Under the pieces are notes generated by a model, which saw nothing but the letters and a program-made list of their open reading frames with translations, ran no database searches and was not told the origin of the DNA. From NCBI RefSeq assembly GCF_000346485.2, contig NZ_KQ976354.1, forward strand, positions 2,077,221-2,141,220: 64,000 nucleotides of DNA. The letters are read 5' to 3'. The DNA comes from Scytonema hofmannii PCC 7110 (GTDB lineage Bacteria; Cyanobacteriota; Cyanobacteriia; Cyanobacteriales; Nostocaceae). The number at the start of each line of letters is the position of its first letter. Positions within the stretch are counted from its first letter, which is position 1. The translations under genes were made by a program, and so were the position numbers. This document shows, piece by piece, positions 1-9,616 of this stretch.

Positions 1-52
1 AACCATTTGCCCCAAGCTGAGTTTTTAATTGGTCAATCACTTCAGGATTCAT
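1..52 (-). CDS. Start of a second DUF2231-type membrane protein (partial)
   Basis: Only the first 17 codons are in the window (MNPEVIDQLKTQLGANG). Its ATG overlaps the TGA of the preceding gene in an ATGA arrangement, so translation is probably coupled. From memory, cyanobacterial DUF2231 membrane proteins often come in adjacent pairs and one of the pair starts like this. The family assignment is an inference from that similarity and the coupling. Confidence 0.5.
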   Translation of the reverse strand, partial: MNPEVIDQLKTQLGANG

Positions 53-549
53 TGTAGTAAGCCCTCCTTCATGGCTTCAACAACTGGTACAGTATGTAGT
101 CCATAAACCCAAACCAGTTCATCTCCGAAATACACCTGTATGCCTACTAAAACAGTTAATAACAAAGCTGCTGCTAGATAATAAATTGGCACTTTGTATG
201 GAGTGCGAGCACGAATTACATAACGCCAAGCTGTGATGACAGCCAGAATTCCAGAAAGCGACCAACCAATGATGGTGTGTATATTTAGGATTGGTCGAGC
301 TGCATTATAAGGTTCTGCCAAACCTGCTTCAAACTGACCAAAAATGATGGCAACGAAGATGGAAATTGTAGCGAAAAACATATTCCACCAACTCACTTCA
401 AAAAGACGGTGGTTGCGGGTAAAGTATCCAACGACATCGCACAAAAAGGCAAACAACACCATCGCGATTACGAAGTGGACAACGATGGGATGCATTGTAT
501 CGGGATACGGTAAGTTATGGTCATTCAAAAGTGGAAGATACGCCAGCAT
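49..549 (-). CDS. DUF2231 family integral membrane protein
   Basis: The 166-residue protein has four hydrophobic segments, at about residues 22-42, 56-75, 90-108 and 121-140. The N-terminal HPIVVHFVIA segment is typical of the DUF2231 family, whose biochemical role is not established; some members sit near cytochrome or redox genes. The ATG is preceded by a good GGAG ribosome-binding site about 8 bases upstream. The stop overlaps the start of the next minus-strand gene, so the two form an operon. The family assignment is fairly safe; the function is unknown. Confidence 0.75.
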   Translation of the reverse strand: MLAYLPLLNDHNLPYPDTMHPIVVHFVIAMVLFAFLCDVVGYFTRNHRLFEVSWWNMFFATISIFVAIIFGQFEAGLAEPYNAARPILNIHTIIGWSLSGILAVITAWRYVIRARTPYKVPIYYLAAALLLTVLVGIQVYFGDELVWVYGLHTVPVVEAMKEGLLQ

Positions 550-560
550 GGTATTCTCCT

Positions 561-600
561 TAATGGTTAGTGGTTAGTAGTTATTGGCTAGTAGTTATTG
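561..600. repeat. Heptamer-type short tandem repeat (TTAGTGG/TTAGTAG)
   Basis: Degenerate tandem copies of GGTTAGT and TAGTTATTG-like units lie directly upstream of the DUF2231 gene. Such heptanucleotide STRRs are known from filamentous cyanobacteria and recur in this window near 31.57, 60.64-60.95 and 63.37 kb. Confidence 0.6.
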
Positions 601-1140
601 TTTTTTTGTACTAACTTGTAACTACTAACTATTTAGATAAAGTTACTCCTAAATCAAAATTTCAAGTTAAAAAGTCAAAAATACACTTTTGTCTTTTGAG
701 TTCTGACTTAACTCAAAAATAAGTATTCCTACTTTTGACTTCTAACTTTCGACGCCTATAACAACTCAGATCGGACTTCACACCTGTCCAAATAGCAGCA
801 CCATACCGGACGAGTTTATAAGTTAGTAGTAAACTCTTTTCTTAAAGGTATTTACCACTGTTAAGTATCTTAAACTTATGTAAATAAATTTTGTGTATCT
901 CATGATATTTTTGCATAAATCAAAAAAAACAGCAGCGTAACAAAACCTTTGTCTGAAAGTGCCAAGTATTATTGTTAAATCCAAAAAGACATAATCGACT
1001 TCTACTTGAGATTCATACCAGTTCCGATCGCGGTGTCTTGTGACCTACTCCCGAACCGCTAGAAGATTACCTATTTAAAATGGGCGAAACTAGAAGACCT
1101 TGCCTATGATATTTATCAGCTTCTCGAAACTTTTCAGCCG
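601..1140. other. AT-rich spacer without a recognisable gene
   Basis: About 540 bases with no supported coding region. Toward the end (from about 1075) there is an open stretch reading into the fragment at 1141, which looks like stitched debris rather than a gene. I see no RNA gene or clear promoter beyond AT-rich tracts. Confidence 0.4.
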
Positions 1141-1371
1141 ATGAAAGTAGAGGAAGCTAGTCCTAGTTTGCCTGACGTTCGTTGTCAAAAATTCGCTTTC
1201 CAAGCTGCAATCACACGACCACGTAAATTCATTTTTCTAGTTACTGGTACTAATGACAGTAGCGCTGGTTCTCTGCACGATGCTATTACTCAAGCTAATA
1301 ACACTGCTGGCGCTGACACGATTAATTTTGATAATTTTATTCTTGATGGGCGCACAAAGGGCATTTTATAG
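1141..1371 (+). pseudogene. Fragment of a beta-helix (polymorphic outer-membrane type) surface protein
   Basis: The 76-codon frame contains a segment reading GTNDSSAGSLHDAITQANN, followed by GADTINFDN. This matches the widespread (D)xGxGSLRxAIxxAN motif that begins beta-helix domains of large secreted proteins. Those proteins are hundreds to thousands of residues long, and here only about 35 residues of the domain remain before a stop. The upstream 40 residues are not recognisable. It is best read as a gene relic fused by rearrangement to the region in front of the amidotransferase-like gene. Confidence 0.5.
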
Positions 1372-1375
1372 TAGG

Positions 1376-2791
1376 ATGGAAGGATTTATTCAAGCTATGA
1401 TTGAAGTTATCAAATCTCATCAGAATCAAACTGCCACAGCCTTTTGGCGATTAACTCCGGGCTACTTGCAGTCAGGCTATGCAGATTTTGAATCTGTACA
1501 TATTTTGTTAGGACGTTTTTTAGCAGACAGAACTTCTGTCGATCCCCTCGCTGAAAAAGAACTATTTGCGGAAGACAGCATTTTTGAGTGGGGACACGCA
1601 TCGCCATTAGAGAAAGTGATTAATTCACGCTCAGACTTTGAGTTTCTACTGTTGCATCCCAGTTTGTTACGTAATTCTATAACCATTATCGAACCGTGGA
1701 AATATGTGGGTCAGAACGCTCTCGGCGAATGGGTTCGGGCTTCCAAAAACGTTGCCTACATTGCCCAAAAAGTCGCCGACATAGACTCAATATTGTTGCC
1801 TGTTTGGTCTTGTGGAATCATAGATCCAGAAATAGTCGTTCCAGCAATCACCTCCGGTTATGCTGTGGTCGTCGAAGGAGGCGAGCCATCGACCTACGAT
1901 CCATCCACTTGGACAAGTCCGGCATGCTCGCAAGAGCATATGTTTGCCTTAGTAGAAAAATTACTCATCTCGCGATCGCCCAATAGTGCCGTCGCAATCT
2001 TCATTTGTATAGGGCATCAGCTAGCTGCTGAAAGTCATATACGACTGCTCCGAAAAGCAGTCCAACAAGTTCTGGGCATAATATCAATGGATCGCGATCG
2101 AGATGGTAGAGCAATCAAATCGCTGCAAGAGGTTGCTCTTCGCATTCAAGCTATGGGCAAAACACTCCAAGTCAAAAAGCGTGATGGACGCACTGTTGCT
2201 TTTGGCTGGAATGATGCCCATTTTGCAGTAACGCTCAATGAAACAAAGGAAGTTGGCGATCGCGTCCTGTTGCCATATCAGTCTCCCGACGGCGATGCCT
2301 TAGGTTTTCCCTGGGAACTCATCCATGCCCATGATGTGACAGCTGACAGCCATGAAGGTGTAATTGACACGACGATTCAGTACGAGCGTGAAGTATCGAT
2401 TTCGATGTTTCACTCAGATGAAGTCAACGAAGAAGCCATACTGTTTGCTAACTGGGCATACCGCAGTATTCATGACGCCATTGTTCCTTATCGACACATT
2501 ATAGCTGGAAGTCCTCTGTCATGGCTGATACAACTGCCCGACTCCGTTGAAATTCTCTGTTCGACAGCGATTGATGGTGAAATAGTCACAGAATGTTCGG
2601 CTACCTGCATTAACTATAAAGATTTTGAGACCAAGAAAATTCGACGCTCCTTCACTTGCCAATTCCATCCAGAACTGCTGTCAGATTTGCGTGCGATCGG
2701 TAGCAGTGAAGCTCCATCTTATTCTACTTTAAAAAAAGACGATGGCGTTCGCTTATTTGTGAGACTTCTATATGCTGGAATGCAAGAGTGA
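1376..2791 (+). CDS. Class I glutamine-amidotransferase-like protein
   Basis: From the ATG at 1376 the protein has 471 residues. A class I amidotransferase signature is visible: a nucleophile-elbow motif CIGHQ near residue 211 and a C-terminal QFHPEL motif near residue 431 that would supply the catalytic His and Glu. The remainder does not match a synthase domain I recognise, so it may act alone or with a partner as a glutaminase or gamma-glutamyl hydrolase. The reading frame stays open upstream to about 1253, but that stretch overlaps a beta-helix relic in another frame, so the upstream codons are doubtful. ATG 1346 is an alternative start. The MscS gene starts 33 bases after the stop. Confidence 0.55.
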   Translation: MEGFIQAMIEVIKSHQNQTATAFWRLTPGYLQSGYADFESVHILLGRFLADRTSVDPLAEKELFAEDSIFEWGHASPLEKVINSRSDFEFLLLHPSLLRNSITIIEPWKYVGQNALGEWVRASKNVAYIAQKVADIDSILLPVWSCGIIDPEIVVPAITSGYAVVVEGGEPSTYDPSTWTSPACSQEHMFALVEKLLISRSPNSAVAIFICIGHQLAAESHIRLLRKAVQQVLGIISMDRDRDGRAIKSLQEVALRIQAMGKTLQVKKRDGRTVAFGWNDAHFAVTLNETKEVGDRVLLPYQSPDGDALGFPWELIHAHDVTADSHEGVIDTTIQYEREVSISMFHSDEVNEEAILFANWAYRSIHDAIVPYRHIIAGSPLSWLIQLPDSVEILCSTAIDGEIVTECSATCINYKDFETKKIRRSFTCQFHPELLSDLRAIGSSEAPSYSTLKKDDGVRLFVRLLYAGMQE

Positions 2792-2824
2792 TGACGTAAG
2801 TTGTTTTTGGAATACAACCCAAAC

Positions 2825-4402
2825 ATGAATATAGTAATTATATTAGTTGAAGTCGGTTTTGTGGTATTCATTTTCTCCCTGTTTAACTGGCTGATTGGAA
2901 TAACCTGCAAGCAGATTGTTAAAATTTCTTGGCTGAATGAGAGAACTGAGAAGATCGCCACCCTGCGCCGGAATATCAGCAGATTTTTGATTTTTCTTTG
3001 TGTGGTGCTGTGTCTTCTGCTGATAGGTGTCAATGGGGTGGTAATTTATCGAGGTGACAATGTAAAGGAATTTCAACTCAACTTAATTCAAAGTATTCCT
3101 ACCGAATTCTGGGTAAATCTTGTCACGGCAAGCTTAAAAACTGTTAGCCTACTCATGTTGGTTAACTGGAGCATACCATTGTTACACCGGGCTATAGACT
3201 GGGTTTGCGTTGTGGCTCAGAAATTCGATCAAATTAAGGCTAATGATGACAGCACCGAGGCTTTTTTTAGGGTTTTAAAAAGAATTATTACTAACAGCAT
3301 CTGGATCTTATCTGCCATCCTATGCTCTCAATTTCTCTATTTTCCAGAAGTCGTTGAAAAATATCTTTACATTGCCTTAAAAATTTATATCATTGTCTCA
3401 GTTGGTTTACTCATTGTCAAAGCTGTTTCTACCATCATCGACACCCTTGATGCTCTCAGTCTTAAATACTCCAATTCTAACAATCTGCTGCGTTTTTACG
3501 AGCATTTTCGCCACCTGATCCCACTCTTCAAAAAATGTCTGGAATACGTTCTCTATATTAGCATGGTAACTCTTATTGTTCCACAAATAGAGTTTATCGC
3601 TTGGATAAGTGTTTATACTTCTATCATCATTCAGATTATTGGTATTTTCTTTCTCAGCAATGTTTTGATTGAAGTCGCCAACTTCATTCTTGAGGAGTTC
3701 TACATCAGAATTTCAGATTTAAATGATTTACAGAAACAGAGACGAATGACGCTCATCCCCTTAATGCGGAGTTTTGTCAAATATCTCATCTACTTCAGCG
3801 CTGGAGTTACTGTCCTCAAGCTTATTGGCATTGATGCCACGCCTATCTTAGCAGGTGCAGGGATTGTAAGTATAGCAATTGGTTTTGGGGCACAAAACCT
3901 CATTAATGATGTCGTTTGTGGATTTTTTATCCTGTTTGAAAATTATTACTTGGTGGGTGATTATGTTGAAGCTGGGAAAATTGAAGAGAGATGCGTTGAG
4001 GGAATTGTGGAGGCTATTGAGTTGAGAACTACTCACATCCGACATCCCGATGGTCAATTACAGATTATTCGCAATGGCGATATTGGATCGATTATCAACT
4101 ACTCTAAGCAGTACATTTATGCAAAAGTGGAAGTTGGCGTTTCCTATAACTCTAATTTAGATCGTGTATACAAGGTTATTGAGAGGGTAGGACAGCAGTT
4201 AAAAGATGATTACCAGGATGTCCTGGAAGCCACGCAGGTAGCTGGATTAGAAAAATTTGGGGAGCATAACCTGTTACTTCTCACGCGGACAAAGGTCAAG
4301 CCTGGAAAACACCTTCATATCCAGCGTGTTCTCCGCAAGATATTAAAGGAAACCTTTAGCCAGGAAGAGATTGAAATTTACGGTTTCTCCAAAGATAGAT
4401 AG
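2825..4402 (+). CDS. Mechanosensitive ion channel, MscS family
   Basis: The ATG at 2825 gives about 525 residues; a TTG at 2801 would add eight. Several hydrophobic segments fill the N-terminal two thirds. The conserved MscS block is at about residues 345-400: a Gly/Ala-rich pore helix (GIVSIAIGFGAQNLINDV) followed by FFILFENYYLVGDYVEAG, which begins the cytoplasmic beta domain. The protein is longer than E. coli MscS (286 residues), as expected for the multi-helix plant/cyanobacterial subgroup. Such channels release solutes during hypo-osmotic shock. It follows the amidotransferase-like gene by 33 bases and may be cotranscribed. Confidence 0.85.
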   Translation: MNIVIILVEVGFVVFIFSLFNWLIGITCKQIVKISWLNERTEKIATLRRNISRFLIFLCVVLCLLLIGVNGVVIYRGDNVKEFQLNLIQSIPTEFWVNLVTASLKTVSLLMLVNWSIPLLHRAIDWVCVVAQKFDQIKANDDSTEAFFRVLKRIITNSIWILSAILCSQFLYFPEVVEKYLYIALKIYIIVSVGLLIVKAVSTIIDTLDALSLKYSNSNNLLRFYEHFRHLIPLFKKCLEYVLYISMVTLIVPQIEFIAWISVYTSIIIQIIGIFFLSNVLIEVANFILEEFYIRISDLNDLQKQRRMTLIPLMRSFVKYLIYFSAGVTVLKLIGIDATPILAGAGIVSIAIGFGAQNLINDVVCGFFILFENYYLVGDYVEAGKIEERCVEGIVEAIELRTTHIRHPDGQLQIIRNGDIGSIINYSKQYIYAKVEVGVSYNSNLDRVYKVIERVGQQLKDDYQDVLEATQVAGLEKFGEHNLLLLTRTKVKPGKHLHIQRVLRKILKETFSQEEIEIYGFSKDR

Positions 4403-4621
4403 TAACAAATGGGCAAGAGTCCCACCAGTGGCAGTAGGCAGCACTACTTTGCTGGATAACGCTCATTGAGGTAATAAATCTAAAAAAGCTTTAATATTGT
4501 GACCAACAGTGTCAAAGGAAAATTAAAGCATTATGGTTTCGATTTTACTCCATTATTTGGCTACTCAACGGTATAGCATTGGATTATCCCACCAAAATCT
4601 GGCGGTTGCCGTACTCCCGTG

Positions 4622-6946
4622 ATGACTGAACTCTTTGAAAAACTGCGTGCCACTTTAGCAAAAGATTGGGTTCGTTTGACTCGAAGAACGTCCCAATTTC
4701 CTTTACAGAGGCAAAATCGCCATAGTGATACGTTTGTCGCTCAAAAGAAACAGGACGCGGCTTTGACTGAGGCTCCTCAAGAAATCATCTCTGATGACCG
4801 TCGCAACAATACCCCTTTCAAGTGGTTGTTCACTATTCTGAGCGCTAGTGTGGGAGTCACGGCTTTATTAGTGGGAGTTCGAGAACTGAAATTATTGCAG
4901 TCGGTAGAACTAAAGGCATATGACCAAATGTTGCGGTTGCGTTCCTTAGAAGCAACTGATTCGCGTCTAGTGCTAGTGTCAGTAACCGAAGATGATGTTC
5001 GGACACAAAAATGGCCACTATCAGATAGTAAAATCAACCAGTTATTGGCAAAATTACAATCATACCAACCACGAATTATTGGGGTTAATTTATATAGATC
5101 GGAACAAGAAAATTTTGCGTCTGGTTTAAAAGACCGAGATAATATCATTAGCGTGTGTGCATTCAGCAGTGTAGGAACTCAGGAAATTGCACCTCCACCA
5201 AATTTATCTATAAACAACGTAGGATTTACCGATTTATTGACAGATGATGATGGTATTGTTCGCCGAAGTTTGTTATTTGCTCATTCTGAAGATCAAAAAT
5301 GTACAACAGCCGCATCATTTGCTACTGTACTGGCAATGAGTTATTTGGAAAAAGAGGGAATTAAACCAGATTATCCTAATCAAAAAAACATGATATTGAG
5401 TCAGACAAAAAATCACAAATTAAAAGCAATTTTTACATCTTTAACAAGTGATGCTGGTGGTTATAAAAGGATAGATGCTGGTGGCTATCAAATTATGTTA
5501 AATTACCGCCATCCCGATCGCCTTGCACCGGAAGTTACTCTTACACAAGTGTTAAACGGGGCTTTTAATCCTAAGTTAGTCAAAGACCGTCTAGTAATTA
5601 TTGGCACTAAAACTCCCAGCCTTCATCCTGGTTTTTACACCCCCTATAGTGCATTACCAGACCAACCAGCAAGAATGTCGCCAGCTTTAATTCACGCACA
5701 GACAACAAGCCAGTTGATAAGTGCAGCTCTAGATGGGCGTCCCCTCATTTGGTATTTTCCAGAATGGGCAGAAGTGGTATGGATATGGATTTGGTCACTT
5801 GTTGGCGCTGCTTTGGCTTGGCGGTTGCGGCATCCTTTGCTACTCATCGTTGTAGGTGGTACAACCGTTATTAGTTTAATAGTCATTTGTACAAGTGTAT
5901 TTTTACAAGCAGGATGGATACCAGTAGTACCACCTGCGATCGCATTCGTAACCAGTGGTGTTGCTATTGTGATTTATATTACGTATCAAACCCAACAGCA
6001 AACAAAGATAATTCTTATACAAGTTGAAAAACAAAAAGAAGCAATTGAACAATTACATACTCTTTTGAAAGAGACGACAGAAATAAAAGATAAACACATT
6101 CACACTCCAAAAGTAGAGCCTCTAGAAAAAGCAAGTGGTGATTCCATACTCAGTGGACGCTATAATGTGACAAAGGTTTTGGGATCGGGTGGATTTGGTT
6201 GCACTTATTTAGCACGAGATATGCAACGTCCCGGCAATCCGGTTTGCGTAGTGAAGCAATTGATGCCAGCCCGTCGAGATCCAAAGTTTTTACAAGTTGC
6301 TAGAAGGTTATTTGATGCTGAAGCAGAAATTTTAGAAGTTTTAGGTCAACATTATCAAATTCCTCAATTGCTAGCTTACTTTGAGGACAATCATGAATTT
6401 TATTTAGTACAAGAATATATTCAAGGACATTCTCTTAGTGACGAATTGCCACCTGTAAGGGGAGTACAAAATGAATCTTATGTTATGACTTTACTAAAAG
6501 AAATCTTAGAAATTCTGGTATTTGTTCACGACCATCGCGTCATTCATCGAGATATTAAACCAAATAATATTCTCAGACGTAGCTTTGATAATCGCCTAGT
6601 GCTAATTGACTTTGGTGCAGTTAAAATGATGCAACCATCTAGCAGCGAGCAAACAGAATTAGCAACAGTTGCCATTGGAACGCGAGGTTACGCACCACCA
6701 GAACAATTTGCAGGACATCCGCGCTTGTGTAGCGATATTTATGCTGTCGGTATGATTGGCATTCAAGCAGTGACAGGATTGTTACCTCAGGAACTTCAGC
6801 CCAACCCAGATACTGGTTCTGTTATGTGGCGACATCGCGCACAAGTCAGCGAAAATTTAGCAGCAATTTTAGATAAGATGGTGCGGTATCATTTTAGCGA
6901 TCGCTATCAATCTGCTGCTGAAGTGCTGTTGGATTTTAAATTTTAA
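4622..6946 (+). CDS. CHASE2 sensor domain fused to a Ser/Thr protein kinase
   Basis: About 774 residues from ATG 4622; a GTG lies just before it. One membrane segment at about residues 63-83 leads into an extracytoplasmic CHASE2 sensor (about 85-370), then three membrane helices (about 380-455), a short coiled coil, and a Hanks-type kinase domain (about 505-774). Kinase landmarks are the glycine loop LGSGGFGCTYLARD, the ATP-binding lysine in VVKQL, the catalytic loop HRDIKPNNIL, the magnesium loop DFGAVK and APPEQ. The protein should signal extracellular conditions by phosphorylation; the ligand is unknown. No clear ribosome-binding site precedes the start. The second CHASE2 protein in the window (35648-38353) has an AAA-like domain instead of a kinase. 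Confidence 0.9.
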   Translation: MTELFEKLRATLAKDWVRLTRRTSQFPLQRQNRHSDTFVAQKKQDAALTEAPQEIISDDRRNNTPFKWLFTILSASVGVTALLVGVRELKLLQSVELKAYDQMLRLRSLEATDSRLVLVSVTEDDVRTQKWPLSDSKINQLLAKLQSYQPRIIGVNLYRSEQENFASGLKDRDNIISVCAFSSVGTQEIAPPPNLSINNVGFTDLLTDDDGIVRRSLLFAHSEDQKCTTAASFATVLAMSYLEKEGIKPDYPNQKNMILSQTKNHKLKAIFTSLTSDAGGYKRIDAGGYQIMLNYRHPDRLAPEVTLTQVLNGAFNPKLVKDRLVIIGTKTPSLHPGFYTPYSALPDQPARMSPALIHAQTTSQLISAALDGRPLIWYFPEWAEVVWIWIWSLVGAALAWRLRHPLLLIVVGGTTVISLIVICTSVFLQAGWIPVVPPAIAFVTSGVAIVIYITYQTQQQTKIILIQVEKQKEAIEQLHTLLKETTEIKDKHIHTPKVEPLEKASGDSILSGRYNVTKVLGSGGFGCTYLARDMQRPGNPVCVVKQLMPARRDPKFLQVARRLFDAEAEILEVLGQHYQIPQLLAYFEDNHEFYLVQEYIQGHSLSDELPPVRGVQNESYVMTLLKEILEILVFVHDHRVIHRDIKPNNILRRSFDNRLVLIDFGAVKMMQPSSSEQTELATVAIGTRGYAPPEQFAGHPRLCSDIYAVGMIGIQAVTGLLPQELQPNPDTGSVMWRHRAQVSENLAAILDKMVRYHFSDRYQSAAEVLLDFKF

Positions 6947-7524
6947 TTATAGACATCTCCAGAAATTAATCATGCATTACCCGAAAGTCTTGGTAGGGGC
7001 GCAATGCCTTGCGCCCTTACATGGCATTGCGCCGAGAACCTTGTAAAATTATGCAAAATAGTCTGTAAAGCCTTGTATTGTCTAGCTTACAGGCATTTTT
7101 CGAAAATTCATGCTACTGAATAAGAAAGTAAATTACGGTTGACTTTTTAATTAAATAATTATTCTGGAAGTGAGTAGGACGGGTATAGGAGTTTAGTAAA
7201 AGTATAGAGGGAATAACCTAGGATGTAGGATTAAAGTAATACTAATCACATATGTCATGCTGTAAATATATCATATGTCTATCGGCAAACCGATAAATAA
7301 TACTTTGTGTGCGTAGTTAAATCTCCGACGCCTTCCCAACTACTGCCCTTGTTTCCAGAAATTACTGATAAAAACTCCTATTAGCACCACTCCAATGGTG
7401 GGCTGTACCACTTTTGGCACCATCATAATGGTGCGCTGTACCACTCTGATTACAAATTTTTCCACCAGAAAATAATTAACGATGCTGGCAATTGCTGCGT
7501 GTAAGAGGCTAAAGCTGCTCTTAC
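6947..7524. other. Gene-free region with palindromic and tandem repeats
   Basis: No coding region is supported. It contains a palindromic repeat at 6993-7016 that recurs identically at 56995-57018, and a tandem repeat of about 35 bases at 7393-7445 whose core GCTGTACCACT occurs twice. It looks like decayed intergenic DNA leading into the parA relic. Confidence 0.5.
6993..7016. repeat. Dispersed palindromic repeat, copy 1
   Basis: A 24-base unit containing the palindrome GGGCGCAATGCCTTGCGCCC is identical to 56995-57018, between the ABC permease and binding-protein genes. Here a second inverted piece (GGCATTGCGCC) follows. This is a small dispersed intergenic repeat of the kind common in cyanobacteria. 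Confidence 0.7.
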
Positions 7525-7947
7525 CTATGCAGAAACTTTCTCAGTATCAACTTGATGTAGAACCTGCTCTCGTACAGAATTTGCGGCGGCTGTAGCAATC
7601 ATTTCCCAATCAGAATTAGTCAACAATATCGAGAGTAGCGTTTGTAATTCTTGTCTGTCAGATATAAATTCTTCGAACTTGACGCAGCTTGGGCGCGGAG
7701 TTTGGGGTCAGTTTCGGTGGAGAGTTCAAACGGCATTTCGCCGCGATCGCCCTTGGCGCAAGCCGTACCCGGCTTATCGCTTCGGCGCAAGCTGTACCCA
7801 GCTTATCGCCCCACCATGATGCAGATTTTTGCGGGTCGGCATCAACTAGCAGAGTGTTGAATTTTTTTGAGAGGATGGCGGCAGTTCTGAAGCGGTTGTG
7901 GTCTTAAGTGCGCCACCTTTTCCGTTTGCTATGGTCAGGATTTTCAC
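7525..7947 (-). pseudogene. Decayed ParA/MinD-like ATPase gene
   Basis: Read on the minus strand from GTG 7947, the sequence begins KILTIANGKGGALKTTTA, a ParA-type deviant Walker A with the expected spacing to an N-terminal beta strand. A frameshift follows, and the next frame continues AAILSKKFNTLLVDADPQ, the ParA Walker A' / Asp region, then WWGDK. A palindromic repeat (7735-7815) then interrupts it. The reading resumes with MPFELSTETDPKL and, after another frame change, a C-terminal tail ending in DTEKVSA and a stop at 7525. Intact members have roughly 200-260 residues; this copy lacks much of the middle. ParA proteins partition plasmids or chromosomes, so this is probably a relic of plasmid-derived DNA. 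Confidence 0.7.
7735..7815. repeat. HIP1-containing palindromic repeat inserted in the parA relic
   Basis: Two near-identical units of about 30 bases sit side by side (core GGCGCAAGC.GTACCC.GCTTATCGC), next to a GCGATCGC octamer. They interrupt the ParA reading frame after WWGDK and so arrived after or during its decay. A related repeat arm occurs near 34590-34625. Confidence 0.65.
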
Positions 7948-8251
7948 TTTGTCAGTTTGTAAGTCTGTAAGTTCGACAGATATTATCCTGCCTTAGGTAC
8001 ACATATAGGTGTAAGATGGTGAATTAGCTGACTTATGAGGAGATAATGATTGTATGTATCAATAAAAACTTATCGTTCATGGGGAACTTGTGAAAAATAA
8101 GAGAACAATTGTGTTAATTGCTTAGTTGCTGCATATTTTGTTACATTAACTTTAAATAGAGTAAAAAACTATATCCGAAAATCCCTAAGCGGAAAGTTGG
8201 GCTGAAGCCGTGTAGTCAAAGTGTAAAACAAAGCTGAATGTACAAGCACCC

Positions 8252-9616
8252 ATGATCTCAAAATTAGCCTTTTCTTGGGAACAAGCCAAACAGGTTGCCG
8301 AGCAAACAGTTTTCAATCATCTTGAAGAATACCTTAAAGATGTTGAAATGAACGTGCTTCAAGGTTCGTGGCAGGGTCTGACCTACGAAAAGATGGCAGA
8401 GCAGTACCACCTTTCTGTAAATTACCTTCGGGGAGATGTTGGGCCTCAGTTATGGCAGAAGCTGTCAGAGGCTTTCGGAGAAGAGGTTACAAAGAGTAAC
8501 TTTAAAAGAGCTTTGGAAAGGGCATGGGAAAGGCAACAATCTCAGCCTTCTACTATTAATACAAGGTTACCAATATCAACCCTTAGTGCAGAACCACCTT
8601 TTCCTGGGGGATCGGTTCCTCTGAGTTCTCCTTTTTACGTAGAGCGAGATGGCATTGAGTCTGTTTGTTACGAGACAGTTGTCAAACCTGGTTCGTTGAT
8701 TCGGATTAAAGCACCGAACCTGATGGGCAAAACCTCATTAATGACTAGGGTTCTAGCTTATGCTGAATCTCAAAATTGCCAAACGGTATATTTGGATTTA
8801 AGCTCTGTAGAGCGGGCAATTTTAACGAATTTGGATAAGTTTTTGCGCTGGCTGTGTTTGATGGTTGGTCGCAAGTTAAAGTTAGAAAATCGGTTAAAAG
8901 ATTATTGGGATACAGAAATTCTCGGTAGCAACGATAACTGCACGGTGTACTTTGAGGAGTATTTATTGCCGGAAATAGACTGTCCTTTAGTCTTGGGATT
9001 GGATGAAGTGGATCGGATTTTTCCTTATAACGAAGTCATTGAGGACTTTTTTGGAATGCTGCGAAACTGGCACGAAAAGGGGAAAATTTCCGAGCAATGG
9101 AAACAACTACGTCTGGTAATGGCACATTCTACCGAAGTTTATATTCCCTTAGATATGAATCAATCCCCCTTTAACGCAGGAGTGCCCGTGGCGTTGCTGG
9201 AATTTGACCGCAAGCAGGTGAAAGATTTGGCTCACCTTTATGGATTGGATTGGAACGATATTCAGGTAGAAGAATTAATGAAGGTTGTAGGGGGGCATCC
9301 TTATCTGGTATGCTTAGCCATGTATGAAGTCTCCTCTGGAAAGACAACCCTTCAGCAGCTATTACAAAATGCTGCCACAGAAGCAGGAATTTACAGCAAC
9401 CATTTGCGGAAGTACTTGGAGATGCTGCAACGAGGCTCGGAAGAGGTTCAAGCTTTAAAAGCAGCTTTAAAAAAGGTGGTCACCTCACTTGAGCCAGTGG
9501 AATTAGATTCATTGCAAATTTATAAGTTACACAGTATGGGATTAGTGCAGCGACAGGACAATCAGGTGATGCCCAGTTGCCATTTGTACCGCGAGTATTT
9601 CCACAGAGTGTTATAA
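8252..9616 (+). CDS. vMAP-type N-terminal domain plus AAA-like NTPase
   Basis: The 454-residue protein starts with about 95 residues resembling the N-terminal helix-turn-helix-like domain of cyanobacterial vWA-MoxR-associated proteins (YEKMAEQYHLSVNYLRGDVGPQLWQKLS). An AAA-like domain (PF14516 type) follows from about residue 125. Its P-loop is atypical, with the conserved stretch APNLMGKTSLMTRVL near residue 155, and the acidic Walker B is LGLDEVDRIF near residue 250. These proteins are thought to be signalling STAND-like NTPases; the partner is unknown. In this window the same AAA-like module occurs in 35648-38353, fused to CHASE2. It is flanked by long gene-free stretches, so it is probably monocistronic. 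Confidence 0.75.
   Translation: MISKLAFSWEQAKQVAEQTVFNHLEEYLKDVEMNVLQGSWQGLTYEKMAEQYHLSVNYLRGDVGPQLWQKLSEAFGEEVTKSNFKRALERAWERQQSQPSTINTRLPISTLSAEPPFPGGSVPLSSPFYVERDGIESVCYETVVKPGSLIRIKAPNLMGKTSLMTRVLAYAESQNCQTVYLDLSSVERAILTNLDKFLRWLCLMVGRKLKLENRLKDYWDTEILGSNDNCTVYFEEYLLPEIDCPLVLGLDEVDRIFPYNEVIEDFFGMLRNWHEKGKISEQWKQLRLVMAHSTEVYIPLDMNQSPFNAGVPVALLEFDRKQVKDLAHLYGLDWNDIQVEELMKVVGGHPYLVCLAMYEVSSGKTTLQQLLQNAATEAGIYSNHLRKYLEMLQRGSEEVQALKAALKKVVTSLEPVELDSLQIYKLHSMGLVQRQDNQVMPSCHLYREYFHRVL

Noticed and set aside
7651-7907. Two short plus-strand frames in the 7.6-7.9 kb region
   Set aside because: They are antisense to the parA relic and consist partly of the palindromic repeat.
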